A stretch of DNA of 9,018 nt from Massilia sp. UBA2604 (lineage in GTDB: Bacteria > Pseudomonadota > Gammaproteobacteria > Burkholderiales > Burkholderiaceae_D): NCBI GenBank assembly GCA_002339265.1, contig DDKG01000269.1, forward strand, positions 1 to 9,018. The letters run 5' to 3'. The notes below the pieces were generated by a model. That model searched no databases. It saw nothing but the letters and a program-made list of their open reading frames with translations, and was not told the origin of the DNA. A program made the translations under genes and the position numbers. Numbering within the stretch: the stretch's first letter is position 1; every line of letters begins with the position of its first letter. Below, piece by piece: positions 5,613-9,018 of this stretch.

Positions 5613-6883
5613 CGGGCACGGTCGAGGACACCATCGCGGCGGTGTGGCGGATCGAATCGGGCCGCATCAATGGCAGCATCGCGCGCATCGTGCGCGACGT
5701 CGGGCTGGCCGAAGAGCTGGCCCAGGACGCCCTGGTGGCCGCGCTCGAACGCTGGCCGCGGGACGGCGTCCCCGACCGTCCCGGCGCCTGGCTGCTCACG
5801 ACCGCGCGCAACGGCGCCTTCGACCTGCTGCGGCGCGACCGCAGCCTGCGCGACAAGCTGCAACAGATCGGCCTCGACCTCGCGGCCCAGGAGGCCCTGA
5901 CAGTGCCCGACTTCGTCGACGATCTCGATGCGAAGCAGCGCGACGTGCTCAAGGACGACCTGCTGCGCCTGATGTTCACCGCCTGCCACCCGGTGCTGTC
6001 GCTGGACGCGCGCCTGGCGCTGACGCTCAAGCTGCTCGGCGGCCTGGCGACCGGCGAGATCGCGCGCGCCTTCCTGGTCCCCGAGAGCACCATGGCCCAG
6101 CGCATCGTGCGCGCCAAGCGCACCCTGGGCGAGGCGAAGGTGCCGTTCGAGCTGCCGCCGCCGGCCGAGCTGGGCGAACGCCTGGGCGCCGTGCTGGAGG
6201 CGGTCTACCTGATCTTCAACGAGGGTTATACCGCGACTGCCGGCGCCGACTGGATGCGCCCGGCCCTGGTCGACGAGGCGCTGCGCCTGGGCCGCATCCT
6301 GGCCGAGCTGGCGCCGCACGAGCCCGAGGTGCACGGCCTGGTGGCGCTGATGGAACTGCAGGCGTCGCGCATGGCGGCGCGCCTGGACGCGGACCGGCGG
6401 CCGGTGCTGCTGCTCGACCAGGACCGCGCGCGCTGGGACGGCGTGCTGGTCCGGCGCGGACTGGCCGCCCTGGAACGCGCGGCGCGGATCAAGGGACCGG
6501 CGGGTTCCTACGTGCTGCAGGCCGAGATCGCCGCCTGCCATGCGCGCGCCCACCGTGCCGAGCTGACCGACTGGCGCCGTATCGCCGCGCTGTACGGAGA
6601 ATTGGCCGTGGTCCAGCCCTCGCCCGTCATCGAACTCAACCGCGCGGTGGCGGTGGGCATGGCCGACGGTCCCGCGGCCGGCCTGGCGCTGGCCGACCGC
6701 CTGCTCGAAGACGGCCGGCTGGACGGCTACCACTGGCTGCCGAGCGTGCGCGGCGACCTGCTGTTCAAGCTGGGCCGCCGGGCGGAGGCGCGCGCCGAAT
6801 TCGAACGCGCGGCGGCGCTCACCGCCAACGCGGCCGAGCGCGAGCTGTTGCTGGCGCGGGTGAGCGACGCGGCTGATGCCTGA
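5609..6883 (+). CDS. ECF sigma factor, ECF42 type, with long C-terminal extension
   Basis: An RNA polymerase sigma factor of 424 aa, about twice the length of a classical ECF sigma. Residues about 8-80 form region 2 (DVGLAEELAQDALVAALERW, then PGAWLLTTARNGAFDLLRR). Residues about 110-175 form region 4, with the helix-turn-helix around TGEIARAFLVPESTMAQRI (148-166). The remaining about 240 residues are a helical, TPR-like extension opening with the conserved LEAVYLIFNEGYTAT (196-210; DUF6596-like). In ECF42 proteins this extension is thought to replace an anti-sigma factor in controlling activity, and no anti-sigma gene is present here. The ATG at 5609 overlaps the VOC stop and has only a weak upstream purine run, so translation probably depends on coupling; longer in-frame readings would run back through the VOC gene. 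An ECF41 assignment is less likely because there is no SnoaL-like C-terminus. Confidence 0.9.
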   Translation: MTGTVEDTIAAVWRIESGRINGSIARIVRDVGLAEELAQDALVAALERWPRDGVPDRPGAWLLTTARNGAFDLLRRDRSLRDKLQQIGLDLAAQEALTVPDFVDDLDAKQRDVLKDDLLRLMFTACHPVLSLDARLALTLKLLGGLATGEIARAFLVPESTMAQRIVRAKRTLGEAKVPFELPPPAELGERLGAVLEAVYLIFNEGYTATAGADWMRPALVDEALRLGRILAELAPHEPEVHGLVALMELQASRMAARLDADRRPVLLLDQDRARWDGVLVRRGLAALERAARIKGPAGSYVLQAEIAACHARAHRAELTDWRRIAALYGELAVVQPSPVIELNRAVAVGMADGPAAGLALADRLLEDGRLDGYHWLPSVRGDLLFKLGRRAEARAEFERAAALTANAAERELLLARVSDAADA

Positions 6884-6907
6884 TCCTGAACAAATACCTC
6901 GCGTTAA

Positions 6908-6960
6908 TTGATGGCTATGCCTGAAGGATACATACCGCTATGATCGAGGCTGGTTAGAAT
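6908..6960 (+). promoter_or_regulatory. AT-rich gap with possible promoter for the MBL gene
   Basis: The 109-nt gap after the sigma gene is markedly richer in A/T than its flanks. It holds two good -10-like hexamers, TATGAT (6939-6944) and TAGAAT (6955-6960), each 5 of 6 to consensus, but neither has a convincing -35 box at the right distance; TTGATG (6908-6913) is too far upstream of both. No terminator was seen after the sigma gene, so readthrough is also possible. Confidence 0.3.
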
Positions 6961-6992
6961 AATAATCAAGCGATCGTGACGGGAGAGCTGCA

Positions 6993-7883
6993 ATGAAATT
7001 CCGCTTCTGGGGCGTACGTGGATCGATCCCGGCGCCGGGGCCGCGCACTGCGCGCTACGGCGGCAACACCACCTGCATCGAAGTGCGCACCGATGCCGGC
7101 GCCCTCCTGATCCTGGACGGCGGCACCGGACTGTTCCCGCTGGCCCAGCACCTGGTGCAGCAGGGCCCGGTGGCGGCCAATATCTTCATCACCCACAGCC
7201 ACTGGGACCACATCCATGGCCTGCCCTTCTTCGCGCCGCTGTTCGTCAAGGGCAACCGGGTCCGCCTGCACGGGGCCCACGACGAAATCACCGGCCAGGG
7301 CATCGAACACGTGATGGGCGTGCAGCTGCAGAACAGCTATTTTCCGGTCGGCGAAGCCGAGATGAGCGCCACCCTCGACTACCGCACGCTCGACATCGAC
7401 ACGCCAATCGCGGTGGAAGACGCCGTGGTGTCGAACGTGGCGATGAACCATCCGGTGCTGAACCTCGGCTACCGCATCGACTGCAATGGCAAGTCGCTGT
7501 TCTTCACCGGCGACCATGAACCCTGGCCCAATCCGCACCCGGCCGGCAGCAGCGAGCACATCGCCTGCGAGGAGCACCTGCGCGAGCGCGAACGCCGCAT
7601 GGACGCCGTCATGCGCGGCGTGGACGCCCTGATCGTCGATTGCTCCTACACGCGTGAGGAATACCCGTCCAAGCGCGGCTGGGGCCACGGCACCTTCGAC
7701 GGCGCATTCGACATGGCGCTGCGCGTGGGCGCGCGGGCGCTGTACTGCACGCACCACGAACCGACGCGCGGGGACGACGAGCTCGAAGCCGTCTTTGCGG
7801 AGGTGATGGCGCGTTACGAAAAACGGCTAGGCGAACTGCAGGTCGCATTGGCCTACGAGGGACTGGAAGTCGAATTGGCCTGA
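6993..7883 (+). CDS. MBL-fold metallohydrolase, COG1235/PhnP-like
   Basis: A 296-aa metallo-beta-lactamase-fold hydrolase, probably cytoplasmic (no signal peptide). It opens with FWGVRGSIPAPG, typical of a bacterial branch of the PhnP/RNase Z-like MBL proteins, and RYGGNTTCIEV. The dinuclear metal site appears complete: THSHWDHIHG gives His68, His70, Asp72 and His73; His153 lies in MNHPV; Asp174 in FFTGDHEPW; and His254/His255 in YCTHHEP. Asp216 (IVDCSYT) is also conserved-looking. Likely chemistry is phosphodiester or related ester hydrolysis, but the substrate is unknown; relatives are sometimes fused to signalling domains, and no fusion is present here. GGGAG (6981-6985) lies seven bases before the ATG. 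It follows the sigma gene by 109 nt on the same strand and converges on the pit-like gene. Membership of the sigma regulon is possible but unsupported, since no TGTCGA box precedes it. Confidence 0.88.
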   Translation: MKFRFWGVRGSIPAPGPRTARYGGNTTCIEVRTDAGALLILDGGTGLFPLAQHLVQQGPVAANIFITHSHWDHIHGLPFFAPLFVKGNRVRLHGAHDEITGQGIEHVMGVQLQNSYFPVGEAEMSATLDYRTLDIDTPIAVEDAVVSNVAMNHPVLNLGYRIDCNGKSLFFTGDHEPWPNPHPAGSSEHIACEEHLRERERRMDAVMRGVDALIVDCSYTREEYPSKRGWGHGTFDGAFDMALRVGARALYCTHHEPTRGDDELEAVFAEVMARYEKRLGELQVALAYEGLEVELA

Positions 7884-7916
7884 ACGGGCGCTCGTCCTCC
7901 ACACCCGATAACGCAA

Positions 7917-8026
7917 AAACGTCGTTCCCGCGAAGGCGGGAACCCAAGTCGGATGCGCAGCCACTCGATTTTGAGTAAGTGGCTGATCCGGGTACTTGGG
8001 TTCCCGCCTCCGCGGGAACGACGTTT
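7917..8026. repeat. 110-bp nested palindromic intergenic repeat
   Basis: Two 33-bp arms (7917-7949 and 7994-8026) are inverted copies matching at 32 of 33 positions; the single difference is at 7933. Each arm contains its own small hairpin, TTCCCGC-GAAG-GCGGGAA (7925-7942 in the left arm). The 44-nt centre is also palindromic: CGGAT (7950-7954) with ATCCG (7986-7990), and CAGCCACT (7958-7965) with AGTGGCTG (7978-7985). The whole unit can fold into one long cruciform or stem-loop. It lies between convergent genes, so it may end transcription from both sides, though it lacks a T-run. Its form suggests a REP/MITE-like dispersed element; copies elsewhere in the genome cannot be seen from here. 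Confidence 0.85.
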
Positions 8027-8047
8027 CAAGGCCGCTGGGGACAGCTC

Positions 8048-8062
8048 GCGCCGCCCCGGCGC
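8048..8062 (-). other. Short GC hairpin just after the phosphate-transporter stop
   Basis: GCGCCG (8048-8053) pairs with CGGCGC (8057-8062) around a three-base loop, starting four bases beyond the stop codon of the minus-strand transporter gene. No T-run follows on the minus strand, so it is not a standard intrinsic terminator. It may act together with the large palindrome further on. Confidence 0.35.
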
Positions 8063-8065
8063 TTC

Positions 8066-9018
8066 TTACATGATATGGGTACCGACCCACCAAGCCACCG
8101 CGGCGATGAACGCCGACGCCGGAATGGTGAATATCCAGGCCCAGACGATGTTGCCGGCCACGCCCCAGCGCACGGCCGAGGCCTTTTGCGCGGCGCCCAC
8201 GCCGACGATCGCGCCGGTGATGGTATGGGTGGTCGACACCGGGATGCCGAAGGCGCTCGACATCAGCAGGGTCATCGCGCCGCCGGTCTCGGCGCAGAAG
8301 CCGCCCACCGGTTTGAGCTTGGTGATCTTCTGGCCCATGGTCTTGACGATGCGCCAGCCGCCGAACAGCGTGCCGAAGGCGATCGCGGCGTAGCACGAGA
8401 TGATGACCCATGCCGGCGGATGCGCGTCGTTGGCGCTGACGTAGCCGGCCGCGATCAGCAGCATCCAGATGATGCCCATGGTTTTCTGCGCATCGTTGCC
8501 GCCGTGGCCCAGCGAATAGGCCGCGGCCGACACCAGCTGGAGTTTACGGAACAGGCCGTCGACCTTGCGCGGCGTCGCCTTGACGAACACCCAGGCCACG
8601 ATCAGCATGATGATCGACCCCAGCGCAAAGCCCAGCAGCGGCGCGACCACGATGAAGGCCACGGTCTTGAGCAGGCCGCCCGAAACCAGCGAACCGGTGC
8701 CGGCCTTGGCCACCGCTGCGCCGACCAGGCCGCCGATCAGGGCGTGCGAGGACGAGGACGGGATGCCGTAGTACCAGGTGATCAGGTTCCAGGTGATCGC
8801 CCCGACCAGGGCGCCGAAGATGACGTAGTGGTCGACGATCTGCGGGTCGATGGTGCCCTTGCCGATGGTCTGCGCCACCTTCATGTTGACCACGAAGATC
8901 GCGATGAAGTTGAAGAAGGCGGCCATCGCGACGGCGTGCTGCGGCTTCAGGACGCCGGTCGACACGACGGTGGCGATCGAGTTCGCCGAGTCGTGAAAGC
9001 CGTTCATGAAGTCGAAGA
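8066..9018 (-). CDS. PiT-family inorganic phosphate transporter, 5' end cut by window edge
   Basis: Inner-membrane low-affinity phosphate carrier, driven by proton or cation symport. The right edge cuts the gene: the frame continues upstream of the Met at 9007 through FDF, and FDFMNGFHDSANSIATVVST is the N-terminal PiT signature, so Met9007 is internal and probably about 20 residues are missing. The two PiT repeats are both visible: GFHDSAN in the first and SLGHGGNDAQKTMG (165-178 counting from Met9007) in the second, with the paired GIPSSSSHALIGGLVG (81-96) and GIPVSTTHTITGAIVG (254-269) motifs. Many hydrophobic membrane segments alternate with short polar loops. The total would be about 335 aa, the short PiT form rather than the about 500-aa PitA. 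A DUF47/PhoU-like partner often precedes this gene but would lie outside the window. It converges on the MBL gene with the palindromic repeat between them. Confidence 0.93.
   Translation of the reverse strand, partial: FDFMNGFHDSANSIATVVSTGVLKPQHAVAMAAFFNFIAIFVVNMKVAQTIGKGTIDPQIVDHYVIFGALVGAITWNLITWYYGIPSSSSHALIGGLVGAAVAKAGTGSLVSGGLLKTVAFIVVAPLLGFALGSIIMLIVAWVFVKATPRKVDGLFRKLQLVSAAAYSLGHGGNDAQKTMGIIWMLLIAAGYVSANDAHPPAWVIISCYAAIAFGTLFGGWRIVKTMGQKITKLKPVGGFCAETGGAMTLLMSSAFGIPVSTTHTITGAIVGVGAAQKASAVRWGVAGNIVWAWIFTIPASAFIAAVAWWVGTHIM

Noticed and set aside
4260..6733. Long minus-strand open frames (about 450-470 codons) across the DGPF/VOC/sigma cluster
   Set aside because: Their products are rich in His, Arg, Gln and Ala with no recognisable domain. 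The plus-strand frames have domains, ribosome sites and operon spacing.
5609..6883. ECF41-type sigma factor
   Set aside because: ECF41 has a SnoaL-like C-terminal domain and a different neighbourhood. Here the extension is about 240 residues with VYLIFNEGY and the neighbours are DGPF genes, which points to ECF42.
7917..8026. Insertion sequence or CRISPR remnant
   Set aside because: No transposase frame and no regularly spaced direct repeats; the structure is a single nested inverted repeat.
2340..9018. A phosphate-response system linking PhoH and the PiT transporter
   Set aside because: The genes are nearly 4 kb apart on opposite strands with unrelated genes between. No Pho box was seen, and PIN-PhoH proteins are RNA enzymes whose name is historical.

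Overview
The window reads as a chromosomal segment of a high-GC betaproteobacterium, most likely of the family Oxalobacteraceae (Massilia/Telluria/Duganella-like). The basis is strong G/C preference at third codon positions, an AlaA that aligns closely to the enterobacterial enzyme, the Mth938 protein - peroxiredoxin - PIN/PhoH gene order, and a TTCCCGC/GCGGGAA palindromic intergenic repeat of a kind common in such genomes. The taxonomic call is inference. No rRNA, tRNA, CRISPR array, transposase or phage gene was seen.

Layout: (1) 2-943, minus strand: alaA, glutamate-pyruvate aminotransferase, cut by the left edge. It is divergent from (2) 1075-1455, a small Mth938-like domain protein. The two promoters overlap in about 85 bp between the start codons. 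(3) 1630-2094, a Bcp-type peroxiredoxin with a GTG start. (4) 2340-4139, a PIN-PhoH ATPase/RNase preceded by a 245-nt gap holding GC-rich inverted repeats, and followed by a hairpin and a clear intrinsic terminator. (5) 4299-6883, a four-gene plus-strand cluster: two YCII/DGPF-domain proteins, a VOC-fold protein, and a long ECF sigma factor of the ECF42 type whose start overlaps the VOC stop (ATGA). (6) 6993-7883, an MBL-fold metallohydrolase opening with GVRGSIP. (7) 7917-8026, a 110-bp nested inverted repeat between convergent genes. (8) 8066-9018, minus strand: a PiT-family phosphate transporter, cut by the right edge.

The least ordinary part is the sigma-factor cluster. No anti-sigma gene is present. 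Just upstream of the second DGPF gene there is TGTCGA, 17 bp, then CGTC, which fits the promoter motif I recall for ECF42 sigma factors. The likely reading is a self-activating DGPF-VOC-sigma operon, with the first DGPF gene on a separate promoter. The inputs and physiological role of such cassettes are not known to me, and nothing here resolves them.

The other genes are mostly housekeeping: alanine synthesis, peroxide defence, RNA metabolism and phosphate uptake. I found no convincing evidence of a wholly new multi-gene system. The best leads are the ECF42 cassette with its candidate autoregulatory promoter, the structured gap upstream of phoH, and the palindromic repeat.
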